64,000 bases of DNA from Batkoa obscura (GCA_030770535.1 JASVEC010000027.1:682001-746000), one strand, 5' to 3'. Positions 33,901 through 45,618 are shown, counted from the stretch's first letter. Translations and numbers: made by a program. The notes: a model not told the origin generated them from the letters alone.

Positions 33901-34467
33901 AATGCTAAATAATTAAAACATAAAATAGGGAAGATCTCTTAGCTATAAAACATTTCTTTGGTGGCTTATAATTTCAATTTATCAAGGTAAATCAAATAAC
34001 TTTTCTATTAGATAAAATCAAATCAATCAATTTAGGTGGTGCTATAATGCTTCTTGCCTTGTGGCTTTTTGATGCTGAGTTTATCAATATTGTATCAATT
34101 TCTTTTACAGCATTGATATTGAATGAGCTTATTGTAATAGCATTTAATATATCTACATGGTACTTTATTTGTTTATATTATGCCATTTATAGTATTAATT
34201 TTTGTTAGGCATCGTTATATGATATATTCTCAAATATTTTCAATAATAATTTATATTGCTTCAATGTTTATTTTGAAAAAAGATTTTGGTAACTAGATTA
34301 AAAAATAATTAAATGATGCTAATAATGTTTTAGATTTAAATTTCATATGCACCTTTGGCTTTGTATGGAAAGTAATGGCAATCACTGCGGTTTCATGTTT
34401 CCCATTGTATGTAATTAAAGTGCTCAGCCGCATCTTTAATCCACCTTCCTATACTAAGCTTACATAA
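30907..34467 (+). CDS. NEO1: P4-type phospholipid flippase, Neo1/ATP9 class
   Basis: Six exons (30907-31923, 31973-33880, 33929-33986, 34036-34159, 34209-34288, 34334-34467), introns 45-49 bp, 1106 aa. P-type ATPase landmarks in order: flippase-specific DGET ([10 protein letters not shown]), [12 protein letters not shown] after helix 4 (PISL), phosphorylation motif DKTGTLT, nucleotide-binding KGAD, TGDK, and hinge GDGGNDVSM. Ten membrane helices are expected; the last six lie in exons 2-6. The short N- and C-termini and the RVNLDMGK segment fit Neo1/ATP9 and not Drs2/Dnf, so no Cdc50 partner would be needed. Neo1 moves aminophospholipids to the cytosolic leaflet in Golgi/endosomes. The first intron interrupts the stretch before helix 3, so a naive reading splits it in two. 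Confidence 0.94.
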
Positions 34468-34796
34468 AGACTTTAAACTAATAAAACTAATTTAATAGTA
34501 GAAAATTTCATCAAGGCTTTAACAGTTAATACTTTTTATTATTTGCAAATATTTTATTCATTGATTTATTAGTTATCAATAACTTTAAACATCATTCATT
34601 TTTCCAACTAATAATAAAATTAAATATCAAGTATAATTAAAGGATGGATGAAGTTTAATTCTAAAAACGATGTTAATAGTTCCGTAATATAGACTATAAC
34701 TAATTTAATTTATTAAGTTCCATGGCTTTGTTAACGAGCTATTGCCTTGTAATGAATAAAGGCTTGAATAGGTTAAAATCTAATTTTACTTATCAA
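34468..34796. other. Convergent spacer between NEO1 and VPS1
   Basis: About 330 bp AT-rich; both 3' ends fall here. Confidence 0.5.
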
Positions 34797-37524
34797 TTAG
34801 TTAACACTTCCAACAATCTATGAAAAAAAGGTTAGTTTAAATTACTTTTATTATTTAATATAATTACCTCATCAGCTTTTTGCAAGGCCTAAATATAAAA
34901 ATTAAATTAGTACCTTATTTTCGTACCAAAAATCTTAAATTACCTCAATCATTTTCTTGCATTCTTTACGACGTTGTTGAGTAAACTCAGATTCTTTAAG
35001 TAAATCATCTAATACATCGTTGTTATACAGCTCTCTCAAAAGCTCTCTTTGTAAATCTTCTTTAGATTGTGAAATCAAGTTAAGCATAACAGCTTTAGGA
35101 ACCATATCAGTAACTGTGCGTTTGACAATGTTAAAGTAAGATTGTATCAAAAGCTTAATGACTTCAGTTTCTATTTGTTCGCGCTCAGATAAAGTTCCAG
35201 AAGCCTTAAGTACAGCTGGAGGTGGTTCCATAACAGTAGTTTTCTTCTTTCTAGGGAAGAAACTTGAAAAGAAGCCTCCAGACTCCTGTTCAATTGCTGC
35301 AGAATTGGGGGTTGGGAGACCTGTAGTGCTGTTACGACCACTTGAAGGTGGTTTTGGCTCATTAGGTGTAGTTGAGCGTGGATTAAAACGATCATTTACC
35401 ATTGCCATTGCCTAGAATTAAAATATTAGTAAGCTCAATTTTCTAAAAAACTTAGTTTACTTTATGACCAGTTAAAAAATCAGGGTGTGCGGTGTTTACA
35501 TAATTAGCTTCCATACTAAAAATTCGATGATAGAAAATTAAATTACATTCAATTTTAAAATAATAACAATATTACTTAACAAGATCTTGGACAAGTTTGG
35601 TTGTTGGGATTGTTACTTTCTTGAAATAATTAACTACAACGGAATGAAATTGCTCCTTAAGCCCAGGGAAACGCTTGAAAAGCTTTAAAAGTTATTATAT
35701 CTTCCAAAATACAGTATGAAAAATAGCTTACTTGCTTATTAAGAAGCTGAGACAAAATGCGAACTAATTCGTCATAAACAAGGGAAATACATTTTAAACT
35801 TGGTTCTTCAAGACGACGAATTTGTTGCTTGACAATGACTTCAAAAGCAGTGGTGCCAACAAATAAGGACGGAGAGGATCCCTAAAAGATATTAATATTT
35901 AATCAAAAAACAAATCAAATTAAATACCGATGAGTTATAAAGTATAGTACGAATATCAACATCTTTAACCTGATCAAATGGATCCACATTGCGCACTGCA
36001 TTTGCAAATATTTCATGAAACACAAAACCAATCCTTGCACCACCAGAAAGTTCATAAGTAGACAAATCGTTTGATTTACCATCTAAAACTGTGCGATAAT
36101 CATTGCAAAATTCAGTGATAACGCTTAAAACCATGTTGGCCTAAACAATAAATAAATAATATTTAGACAAATATAAAAAATTACTTGGTGAGTTGATCCG
36201 TCATCTAATGGATCTCCGAGTTGAGCTAACTCAGATTGATACTTTGCAAGAGCAGCTTGAATTTTCGATTTAATTTCTGGGAGAGTATTTCGGATATGAT
36301 GCATCAAGATCTAAATAGTATTAACATATCGTACATATGTGATAAGTATGTATATTACCATATTCAATTTACGAGCCAAGAATGGAGTACCGCAGTACTG
36401 TGCTTTGCTTCTGTATGATGAATGGTTTTCAAAGAATGATTTCTCAGAATCAAGAGCCAAAGAAATCGATTTATTAGTAGTAATATCTTTTTGGCCACGA
36501 TTTACAACTGGGACGTATCCTATAATAATAATTGGTCAACCACCATTGTTACTTTAATATATATTACCTAATTTTAATGGAATGACTCTTCCTGCCAAAA
36601 TATCTACTACATCTGTTCCATGATCCCTATATTAATAAATAGATTTAATATGATGTATTCATTTTACTATTATTGTTACATTAAATCAATTTTTGTTAAA
36701 ACACCAATAGTTCTATTTCCTTCAGGGTCCATTTCTCTTGCCATCTTTAAACCATCTGAATTTGCCAAATCAGTGTTACCAGCAGTAACTGCCAATATTA
36801 TTGCATTTGGTTTTGAAATGTAACGTAAAATCATATCACGAATTTGTTTTTCAATATCTTTTGGTTGATCTCCAACAGGAACCTAAAATGCTTAATAGAT
36901 GTGCTTTAATTTATTAAAATATTACTTTGGTAAGCCCTGGAAGATCAACTAAAGTTAAAGTTAAAACCTTTGGTGAAAATATACGGAGGTTAATTGGTAA
37001 AGGCGAGATACCTAATATTTATATATTAGTTATAATTATTGTAAACTATAGATTTATTTACCAGCATTTTTACCCGTCTTTGCATCAGTTTCGCTAACAA
37101 TTTCTTGCCTGATCTTGTTAAAATCAGTAAATTTTGTTCCAGGAATGTGTAAAAATTCTCCCCATTCTTCAGGATCTAGATAATATAAGTTAATTTACGA
37201 ATACAAGTACGTGTTTTATAGATACCTTCTTCAGTTGGGTTTTGTTTAGCTGGTACATTGTATAATTGTAAAACCAAAGGTCTTCTAGTTACAATCCCTG
37301 TACCTCTTGGCAAAAAGTCTTTACCAACTATATTTTCTAATACTGAACTTTTACCAGAACTTTGACTATATAATTAAGATAAGGTTATAAATATTTTAAT
37401 AAATGATTACATCTGTTTACCTTCCGATTACTACAATTTGAGGTAAATCTACTGGGTTCGATACCCCAACAGTAGCAAAAGCGTCCTGTAATTTATTGAC
37501 AGTGCTAATTAAACTTGAATCCAT
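34797..37524 (-). CDS. VPS1: Dynamin-related GTPase, Vps1 type
   Basis: Fifteen exons, minus strand: 37524-37421, 37365-37226, 37175-37062, 37011-36926, 36882-36680, 36626-36568, 36519-36359, 36310-36185, 36140-35928, 35881-35732, 35682-35576, 35515-35461, 35411-34944, 34888-34868, 34817-34797; phases close to 675 aa. G1 GSQSSGKSS, switch [10 protein letters not shown]3 DLPG and G4 LTKIDLMDHGTD are present. Then follow the middle domain, [21 protein letters not shown], a short Pro/Ser-rich insert with FFPRKKK, and a GTPase effector domain ending ALQKADEIVGSVN. No PH or proline-rich domain, so it is a fungal DRP. The [14 protein letters not shown] segment favours Vps1 over Dnm1. Vps1 acts in scission at endosome/Golgi, vacuole fission and peroxisomes. 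The most intron-dense gene in the window. Confidence 0.93.
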
Positions 37525-38246
37525 TTTATTTTATAAAACTAATATAAATAGTTAATACAAAGAACTTAAATTAGTTAGTGCCACTTAGTCCCCAATATAT
37601 TTATAATAGCACTTTGATTTGATTGGTCAATGATCGAAAATAGACAATTAGCTCATTGTTACCCAATCATAGTTAGCTTTGTTTTGATTCCAAACCTTGG
37701 TTTAATTAAACACTAAAAAGAAAAACCAAAATTAAATCTCAGGTAAATACTAAATATCAGTGTTTAATACTGTTTATATTAATATAATGAAGCGGTACGT
37801 AAATCATTAAAGTTATTTAAAAGTCTAATATTTTCTATATATTAACTATAAGCTTTTATTTTGAATCAAATAAGGCCATAAATGTAGTTTTAAGTACCTA
37901 TATTGAGAATGTCATTGTTAACTATAACTAGTGGATCAATAATTTATATAAAATTATATAATATCTTTAAAAACCTTCATGTTTAATTAACCAATTTATC
38001 ATACTAGATCATGATCTAAAAAAGTTAAGCTTTTTAAACATTTACACATTGTTATACAATTTCATTCTACTTGTTTTATTAAAAGATACAGCTTTGGCAA
38101 ATAATAAATAAATATTAAATATTATAATTAAAGTTTATTATAGTTTAATTTATAAACTAATCAATATTAATTACTTAAATTTATATTAAATAACGTTTAA
38201 TTTTTAATATAGCTTTTTTTTTAAAATTAGTTTTAAAAACAATAAT
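37525..38246. other. Intergenic, VPS1 promoter and AT-rich DNA
   Basis: About 720 bp; no coding frame. AT content rises sharply after about 37900, where the repeat-rich block starts. Confidence 0.5.
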
Positions 38247-38290
38247 GGGGATGTCCGAATTGGTTTCATTTTTTTCGATTTTTAAATATT
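38247..38290 (-). mobile_element. Degenerate MITE fragment
   Basis: GGGGATGT followed by TTGGTTTCATTTTTTTCGAT matches the left part of orientation-B copies, then similarity is lost. Confidence 0.5.
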
Positions 38291-38438
38291 TATGTTTTAA
38301 AACTGCTTAAAATTTTATAGAAATAAACTTTTTATTAAAAAGCAAGTATTTGACAGTTTTGAATTATTTTATTATAATTTGTATTAAATTTAATAAAAAT
38401 TCCCAGATTACCAAAGCTTTTACTAATATAACCTATAT

Positions 38439-38536
38439 GAGGGTGTTTTTTTTGGTTTCATCACTTTTTCCATTTTTTAAGCGCTATTTGAGTGGAAAAT
38501 TTGTTAGTAAAATTCTTAAACATAAAAATACATCTC
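38439..38536 (-). mobile_element. MITE copy 6, orientation B
   Basis: GAGGGTGT at the left, preceded by ATAT, and ending TACATCTC, where an LTR-like repeat starts at once. The right flank is therefore lost. The frame MRVFFLVSSLFPFFKRYLSG is open through the whole copy. Confidence 0.8.
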
Positions 38537-39017
38537 TGTGAAAGTTGATACTCAGTAATTAGAGTTAAAAGCAGTTCTAGCTTAATTAACTGACCGTAAG
38601 TCGAAAGGTCTTAGTTTATGTAACTAAGATAGACTTAAATTAGTAAGAATAGTGTGCAATAGGCTATGATCTGTGTAAAACAAATAGAATAGAAAATACT
38701 ATTGTGAAATCTATATAAGATATTGTCAGAAAGACTTAGTGGCTTTATTAATGGTACGATATCAGGGAATAATTCAATTAAAAAGCCTCGAGTTAATATG
38801 TTGAAGAATCTCTTTTATACTCCAACTGTATGGCTATATATAAGGAACATTATAGCAGTTATTCCTTATTATATTTCCCAAGTATGGACATTAAAACGTG
38901 GACAATAAGTTCTTCGTGATCAGGTGGTAGTAATTCTCACAGCAAATTTACATAAGGAGCTCTGGATTGATTATTGTATTATAATCAATCCCAGAGCTAG
39001 CGAAGCGATATTTCACA
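38537..39017 (+). repeat. LTR-like repeat (probable solo LTR), copy 1, ~480 bp
   Basis: Starts TGTGAAAGTTGATACTCAG and ends TATTTCACA, i.e. the TG...CA ends of an LTR with a 7-bp terminal inversion. A TATATAAG promoter-like box lies near 38714. Near the right end is a strong hairpin around the GATTGATTAT stretch. At least three more copies occur in the window. No coding region for a retroelement is attached. The left end abuts a MITE end. Fossil; clearly diverged between copies. Confidence 0.65.
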
Positions 39018-41142
39018 AAATAAAAAACTTTGAATTAATTATACCTCATAAACTATAATTAAATTAACTATAAGACTAGTTGTAGTTTTATAAACAAGTT
39101 AAATAATTATTATGTTATAATTATAAAGCTGACAAATTAATATTTCATAACATTAAATAAATTAAATCTTTTTAAAATATCAATATTATTATATTAAAAA
39201 CGATAAAGTTTAATATAAAATTTATTTTAAAAAAATAATAGTTGATTTAATAATTAAATTTTTTTATAAAATAATACAAAGATATTTAAATAATAGTATA
39301 AAATTTTATATATCAACTGTTTTTATAAAAAATAGTTAATAAAAATATTTATTTCTATTTATTTTTTCACCTTACTATAGTTATTAATTTATTTAAATAT
39401 ATTTAAAGTATTTTTGTATTAATATTTTACTATTAAGTTTAAAATTTAAACAAATAATTAATTAAATTATTAAACAAAAAATATTATTATTATTTAATCA
39501 CAATTTTAATAAAAAAAGCTATTTATGCTTTTAATAAATATATCAATCGTATCAATATTGTAGTAATAAATTTCTTATATAATATAGCTAATAGTTTTTT
39601 ACATAGTAAAATTATATTTGTAATTAATATTATAATAACCAAAGTTGAAATTTTTATCCTTTTTTAATAATTCGATTAAAATTAAATTTGGAAATAATGA
39701 TTAAATTGTCAAATTATTTAAGTTTCTAAAAATAAGCTTTTAAAATTTCAAAATTTTTAGGGAGGGCGGCCCAGTGGTAATACAGTGCGCCTCCCTGTTA
39801 AAGAAGAAATTACCTATTAAAGTGTCATGTTCTGTTTTACACATTAAAAAATTCCAAAAGTTCCAAGTCTTCAAACTTTCTTCAGATATTATGTATATCA
39901 ATATTTTTCATTATCTCAAATAAACCAAACCTTCCATATAAATGAGTAATTTAAAAAAGTCTTGAAATAAAACCCGGATATTCGATCAAATTAAATAATC
40001 CCTTATTTCTAATAATGCTTACATGAAATTAAATTGTGTTTTGGAAAATTAAACATTTTAATTTAAATGATAGTTTTACTCATAGCTTAAAGATAATAGC
40101 ATTTACATATAATTTTGTCATAAACTTTTTATTTTATTATATTAACTTAAATTGCTTACTATCTTATTGTTTAGAAAGTTTTTTAAAGTTAAAAATAATT
40201 AAAATAAATAGTACAATTCAATTATTTTTAACAATAGCCATCAAACTCTTTTTTATCATTTTTACTAAAGTCAAACGTTTACTTGATAGGTTTCAAATTC
40301 ATTAATAGTAATTGGACTGTATAAATAATAATAAGTTAAATAGAATATTAGGCTATTTATTATCTATCAACATTAGTTTACCTCAAGTTACCTCCACACT
40401 TTTTATTTTTGATTAAATTGCTAAAGAAATAATTAGCGTTTCATTAATATATTCTTCACAATCTTTGATTTAATTGGACTAGATAATGGGACTTAAAGAT
40501 AAGAGAGATAGTGACTGCTTTTTATTTCAAAATGACTTTTCATTTATCTTATCTCAAATTTAAACAAAGACATGCGCTTAACCCCCCTCCTTAGGCTCTT
40601 TCCTAATAAAGCTAATATTCCTGACATATGAAAATTAAATGAAATAAAGATGATATGAATATTAGATAAACAATCCTTCTTATCTATAAGACATACATTA
40701 TATAGACTGAGTCGGATAATAAAAAGTATAACTATCATATGAAAGTATCCAAAATACATTTATAGCCCAATCATATATAAATTGTAGTGTTGAATAGTGC
40801 AAATAGTAACCAATTAGAGTAACACGATAGATCTTTTTGTAAATTTGTATGTTAATAATTATATTGATGTTCGATCAAAGTATACTCAATTTAGGCTTAG
40901 GAGAATTTAACCAGATTAGCGTAATAATAATCTATCCTAAATTATCTAACTATCAAATGTCAATTGATTATCCAATTAAATACGAAGATAATATGCTACA
41001 ATTTAACTTTATTGGAGTTTTAAAAAACATTTAATTTAGATTATCTCAATGAATAAAGTTTTATAAGCTAACTTTTATTCACATTTTAATGGCTTACAGT
41101 ATTATTTATATAGATAAAGAAAGATAAGTTTCTGTTACAAAG
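39018..41142. other. Very AT-rich intergenic block with one GC-rich hairpin
   Basis: About 2.1 kb, no gene recognised. From 39018 to 39750 it is almost pure A/T. At 39760-39795 a GC-rich hairpin (GGGAGGGCG with CGCCTCCC) stands out; its loop contains CCCAGTGG, like a tRNA A box. Frames near 40036-40305 and 40544-40759 look like chance. Confidence 0.5.
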
Positions 41143-41150
41143 TATATAAA
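41143..41150 (+). promoter_or_regulatory. TATA box of the ammonium transporter gene
   Basis: TATATAAA 68 bp before the ATG at 41218. Confidence 0.45.
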
Positions 41151-41217
41151 TATAGAATAATTTCCAGCTCAAAATAATAATAAATTCTTTAATTCGTCAT
41201 TTAAAAGTCTTAGTAAT

Positions 41218-42675
41218 ATGGAAGAAACAACAACGTTTAATCAAGGAGATATCGCATGGATGCTAATGTCTACAGCATTAGTATTTTTAATGATTCCTGG
41301 ATTAGGGTATTTTTATTCAGGTCTAGCTCAAACGAAAAATGCCTTGTCGCTTATAATGCTATGTTGCATCTCATTAGCCATAGTAGGAATTGAATGGTTT
41401 GTAATAGGTTATAGTTTATCTTTTAGCAAAACTGGATCTTTTTTTATTGGAAATTTTGATAATGCATTCTTAATAAATGTTTTGGACAAGCCAAGTCCTG
41501 CATCTAGATCCATTCCTGACATTCTATTTATGATATATCAAGGCATGTTTGCTGCTATTACTCCTGCTCTTGCTGTGGGTGCTGCAGCAGAAAGAGGTAG
41601 GATTTTACCTAGCTCATTATTCATATTACTTTGGTCACTTTTTGCCTATAATTTTATCGCTTCATGGACTTGGTCTTCAAACGGTTGGGGCGCAAAATTG
41701 GGAGTTTTGGATTATGCTGGAGGAACTCCTGTACATGTTTCTTCTGGTTTTGCTGCATTAGTATTTTCCTTTATGGTTGGAAAGCGTACTGGTCATGGAC
41801 ATGAGGAATTTAAGCCTCACAACATGTCAAATGTTTTGTTAGGAACTGCCTTACTTTGGTTTGGATGGTTTGGGTTTAATGGCGGTTCTGCCTTGGCTGC
41901 AAATATTAGAGCAGTGGTATCATGTGTCAACACTAATATTGCTGCTTGTGCTGGTGCTGTTACCTGGGTTATTATAGAGTATTGCATTGGTAGTTATAAA
42001 TTCTCTGCATTAGCCTTCTGTAGTGGCGCTGTTGCTGGATTGGTTGCTATCACTCCAGCTGCTGGATATGTAGATATACCTTCAAGTATCTTATTTGGTA
42101 TACTTGGGAGTATAGTATGCTGTGCTTCAGTTAAATTTAAGGAATGGATGAAATGCGATGATGCTTTGGATGTCTTTGCTATACATGGTATGGGTGGTTT
42201 CGCCGGTAGCCTCCTCACTGGAATATTTGCACGCAAATCTATAGCAAATTTAGATCCAGAAATCGTGATCCAAGGCGGTTGGTTAGATGGGAATTTCATG
42301 CAAATACTTTATCAATTAGCAGATTGTTCTGCTGCTGCTATATGGTCTAGCTTAATCACGTTCGTTATTTTATTTATAATGAATCGTATTCCAGGCCTTA
42401 AAATAAGGGCAGACTGGGATAGTGAGTGTATGGGTATGGATCTTGCTGAATTAGGTGAATGTGCCTATCCATTTGTAGATGGTAATTCTCCTTCTTACAA
42501 AGGCTCAAATCATAGCGGATCTCATGTAAACGAAAAGGATGAATTGATTGTTGTTGAGTCAGATATGGATGCATGCTTAAGAAGTAAACCTACCCCAGTG
42601 ACTAAGCCTATAATTGATCGAAAAGATTCTTATACATCGAATCATGATATAAGAGCCTCTGGAGACTTAAACTAA
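41218..42675 (+). CDS. Ammonium transporter, Amt/Mep family
   Basis: 485 aa, single exon, eleven membrane helices expected, extracellular N-terminus. The family signature DYAGGTPVHVSSGFAAL is present, and the pore twin histidines are His173 (HVSSG) and His323 (IHGMGG), 150 residues apart as in bacterial AmtB. GYFYSGLAQTKNAL in helix 1 and WFGWFGFNGGSALAAN are also typical. The cytosolic tail (about 410-485) begins with the conserved GLKIRADWDSECMGMDLAELGECAY and ends in a Ser/Asp-rich stretch, probably a regulatory, phosphorylated region. It takes up ammonium at the plasma membrane under nitrogen limitation; some fungal members also sense ammonium. It lies alone inside a repeat-rich block. 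Confidence 0.96.
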   Translation: MEETTTFNQGDIAWMLMSTALVFLMIPGLGYFYSGLAQTKNALSLIMLCCISLAIVGIEWFVIGYSLSFSKTGSFFIGNFDNAFLINVLDKPSPASRSIPDILFMIYQGMFAAITPALAVGAAAERGRILPSSLFILLWSLFAYNFIASWTWSSNGWGAKLGVLDYAGGTPVHVSSGFAALVFSFMVGKRTGHGHEEFKPHNMSNVLLGTALLWFGWFGFNGGSALAANIRAVVSCVNTNIAACAGAVTWVIIEYCIGSYKFSALAFCSGAVAGLVAITPAAGYVDIPSSILFGILGSIVCCASVKFKEWMKCDDALDVFAIHGMGGFAGSLLTGIFARKSIANLDPEIVIQGGWLDGNFMQILYQLADCSAAAIWSSLITFVILFIMNRIPGLKIRADWDSECMGMDLAELGECAYPFVDGNSPSYKGSNHSGSHVNEKDELIVVESDMDACLRSKPTPVTKPIIDRKDSYTSNHDIRASGDLN

Positions 42676-43568
42676 TTTATTAATTTACTCTTATTATTAT
42701 AATAAACAAATGTTTTTTTAAATCGTGTTATTGAAACTCCATCTTTTATTTTAACTTTAGAAATGTTAACACAATATGTGTACTTAAAAAACCTTACGCT
42801 ATAACAAGTTGGTTAAAGAAATAAGAGTTCTATCAAAGTTCATTTAAAGGTATTACTTCCAAGTTCGAGCATTTTGTTTTGAGTGTAGCTTAAAAAACTA
42901 AAGCAGACCAGGCAGATGATAGTCAACTTGGGTGTCAACCTATAGTCTTAGGCTCTATCCATAGGATAAAAACGTCAACTTTGAACTATTACTCAAATAT
43001 AAAGCCATTCTATGAATAATATTGGTTTTTCATTAGTTAAATAAATATGTTATTAGTTGTAACAGCTTATGTTTCTTTGATAGCATAGAGTTCTGTAGTG
43101 ACTGTACTTTAATATTGCAGTTCTATACTCTTAATACTAATTTTTTACTAGAGAAACCAATATTCTTTATAAAACAAACTTATACTCAAAATCAAAGTTT
43201 TATTATCAGTGTTTTTATAACCAAATAAATGGCTCTAATCAACCTAAAAAGGTCAATTGAAACAATTTTATATTATTTAAAATGAAATACTATACATTAA
43301 AACCCACAGATTTTTTTGGTAATATTTAATTATTATATATTGAATTAATGCTATACTGAAAACAAAAGTTATGTTTATTTTTAAAAATCAATTAATTTTA
43401 ATATAGTTTAGTAAATTTTTTATTAAATAATATGAAACAAAAATGATTAAATATTCCAAAAACTATACTATATTTTATATTATAAGTTTATGATATATTA
43501 AAAGCCTAGGTTTTATTAAAAATTATAAAATTATTCTTAAAAAATAATTAATTTTTAATATATAAGGA
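42676..43568. other. Intergenic with a foldback element
   Basis: About 890 bp with no coding frame. It contains the inverted repeat at 42977-43202 and then very AT-rich DNA up to an LTR-like repeat. Confidence 0.5.
42977..43202. repeat. Foldback element, ~225 bp
   Basis: Imperfect inverted arms of about 55 bp: AACTTTGA near the ends, then AATATTGGTTT (43020s) mirrored by AAACCAATATT (43155s). The spacer is about 110 bp. Target duplication not determined. Confidence 0.45.
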
Positions 43569-44029
43569 TGTGGAAGTTGGTACTCAGTAATTAGAGTTAA
43601 AAGCAGTTCTAGCTTAATTAACTGACCGTAAGTCGAAAGGTCTTAGTTTATGTAACTAAGATAGACTTAACTTAATAGAAATAGTACGTAATAAGCTACG
43701 AATTATGTAAACAAATACAATGGAAGATACTACTGTAAAATCTATATAAGATGTTGTCAGAAAGACTTAGTGACTTTATTAATGATACGTTATCAGGGAG
43801 TAGTCCAATCAAAAAGTCTCGAGTTATCATATTGAAGAATCTCTTTTATACTCCAATAAGTATGGATATTAAAAGGAGATAATATTGTTTGCAATATAAA
43901 GTTAGAAATTCTCGCAGCAAATCAAAATAAGGGACTCTGGTTTGATTGTGTTTGAACTTGAGAATACAACAATTTAAGTGATTGTTGTGTTATAATCAAT
44001 TTGAGAGCTAAATAAAGCAATATTTCACA
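43569..44029 (+). repeat. LTR-like repeat, copy 2
   Basis: TGTGGAAGTTGGTACTCAG to AATATTTCACA, colinear with copy 1 over its whole length, including the TATATAAG box. The sequence just to the left, ATATAAGGATG, resembles a MITE end. Solo, no internal domain. Fossil. Confidence 0.65.
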
Positions 44030-44395
44030 GCTTTTAAAGTTTGATTTTAAAATAGCTTAAATTTTTATAAAAACTGAATTATTTTAAAAATATTATATAA
44101 ATTTGTTTTAAATTTTTGATTTTTTATTATTATTATTTTCTAATATTAGGTTAAATTTTTATTAAAAATTAAGTTTTGAATTTTAAGCTTTAAGTAAGTT
44201 TAATTTAAAATTACTTTTTAAAAATAACCCACTTTGTAAATATTTTAAATATTTTAAAGTTAAATTTAGCAGCTATTAAAAATCTTTTAGCTTTATTAAT
44301 TAAATTTTAAATTTTAAATTTTAAAAGCAGTTTATTTTTTTAAAAGTTTTTTTGCTATTTATTATAAGATAACTGTAAACTATTAAAAAATATAT
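44030..44395. other. AT-rich spacer between repeats
   Basis: About 370 bp of very AT-rich DNA, no gene seen. Confidence 0.5.
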
Positions 44396-44494
44396 AGGGG
44401 TGTATTTTTTTGTTTAAGAATTTTACTGATAGCCTTTCCACTCAAATAGCGCTTAAAAGATGGAAAAAGTGATGAAGCCAAAAAAAACACCCTC
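44396..44494 (+). mobile_element. MITE copy 7, orientation A
   Basis: 99 bp with the first TIR base changed (AGGGGTGT) and ending ACACCCTC; flanked by ATAT (44392-44395, 44495-44498). Confidence 0.82.
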
Positions 44495-44657
44495 ATATAC
44501 TAATGTCATCCTGATCATAAAAAATTATTAATAACAAACAAATTGTTCTTTAAATGTTTTATTAAAATTTTAATGATAGTCATTTATTAGTTCTAAAGTT
44601 TACTATATAGTATAATTGCAGTTAAAAAAGTAAAAAAAGAATTAAATTTTCATCCTG

Positions 44658-45142
44658 TGTGAAATAGTGCTTTATCAGCTCTATAATTGATTATAATTTA
44701 TATGACACAATTATTTCAGAGTTTTTTATTTCGATTTGCTATAAGAATTTCTACCACCTGATTGCAAAAAACATTATTCCTCCACTTTGATATATATATT
44801 TGGCAATTACAATAATAAACTATAGCTCTTACCATGCTCCATATATACAGACACTCAATTAAAGTATAAAACGGAGTTTTCAACATAACAACTTATAACT
44901 TTTTAGTCGAATTATTTTTTGATACTATACTTTTAGCAAAGCCATTAAGTTTTATAATATTTTATATAGATTTTATAACAATATCATTTATTTTATCTGT
45001 TTTATATAGTCCATAGCTTATTATGTGCTGTTTTATTAATCTAAGCTTATCTTAGTTACATAAACTAAGACCTTTTGAATTACAGCCAGTTAATTAAGCA
45101 AAAACTGCTTTTAACTCTAATTACTGAATATCAGCTTCCACG
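44658..45142 (-). repeat. LTR-like repeat, copy 3 (reverse)
   Basis: Reverse-complement copy: begins TGTGAAATAGTGC and ends ATATCAGCTTCCACG, aligned with the complement of copies 1 and 2. It is the most diverged of the full-length copies, so probably the oldest. Solo. Fossil. Confidence 0.62.
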
Positions 45143-45520
45143 GCTTTAATATAAAAATAAAGTATGATAATTATTTAAATAACTAAGACAAATTATAAAA
45201 TTAACTTTTATAGTTTATATTTTTTTACTAAATTGTTTAAAACTGTTAAAAGTTTAATTTAACTTTAAAGCTTTTTATTCAAATTAATTTATATAAATAT
45301 AGAAAAAACATTCATGAATTAAAAAAATCATTATAATTATCATATTTAAAATATTAATATTAATAAAATCATTCAATATTGTTTTTTTGGGTTTTTTTTG
45401 GATTTAATTATTTAATATAAATCTTTTTTTTACTAAAAAACTATAATTTAAAAATAACTGAAAAGTATTTGAAATTTAAGAAATAATCTAAATTGTTTAT
45501 AAAAACTAAAAACATTATAT
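45143..45520. other. AT-rich spacer between repeats
   Basis: About 380 bp, no gene seen. Confidence 0.5.
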
Positions 45521-45618
45521 GAGTATGTTTTTTTTGGTTTCATCACTTTTTCCATTTTTTAAGCGCTATTTGAGTGGAAAGATTGTTAGTAAAATTCTCG
45601 AACAAAAAATACATCCTT
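45521..45618 (-). mobile_element. MITE copy 8, orientation B
   Basis: 98 bp from GAGTATGT to ACATCCTT, flanked by ATAT (45517-45520, 45619-45622). An open frame starting at the ATG on the left flank (MSMFFLVSSLFPFFKRYLSG) covers the copy and stops 20 bp beyond it. Confidence 0.85.

Noticed and set aside
37441-37470. GGGTTCGATACCCC as a tRNA T-arm
   Set aside because: It lies inside VPS1 exon 1 in coding frame, with no acceptor or anticodon stem around it.
38945-39005. Hairpin around the GATTGATTAT palindrome as a terminator
   Set aside because: It is part of the LTR-like repeat and recurs in the other copies in altered form; intrinsic terminators are not expected in this fungal nuclear DNA.
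40036-40759. Hydrophobic frames of 89 and 71 aa on either strand
   Set aside because: Phe/Ile/Asn/Lys-rich composition expected by chance from AT-rich DNA; no splice partners or motifs.
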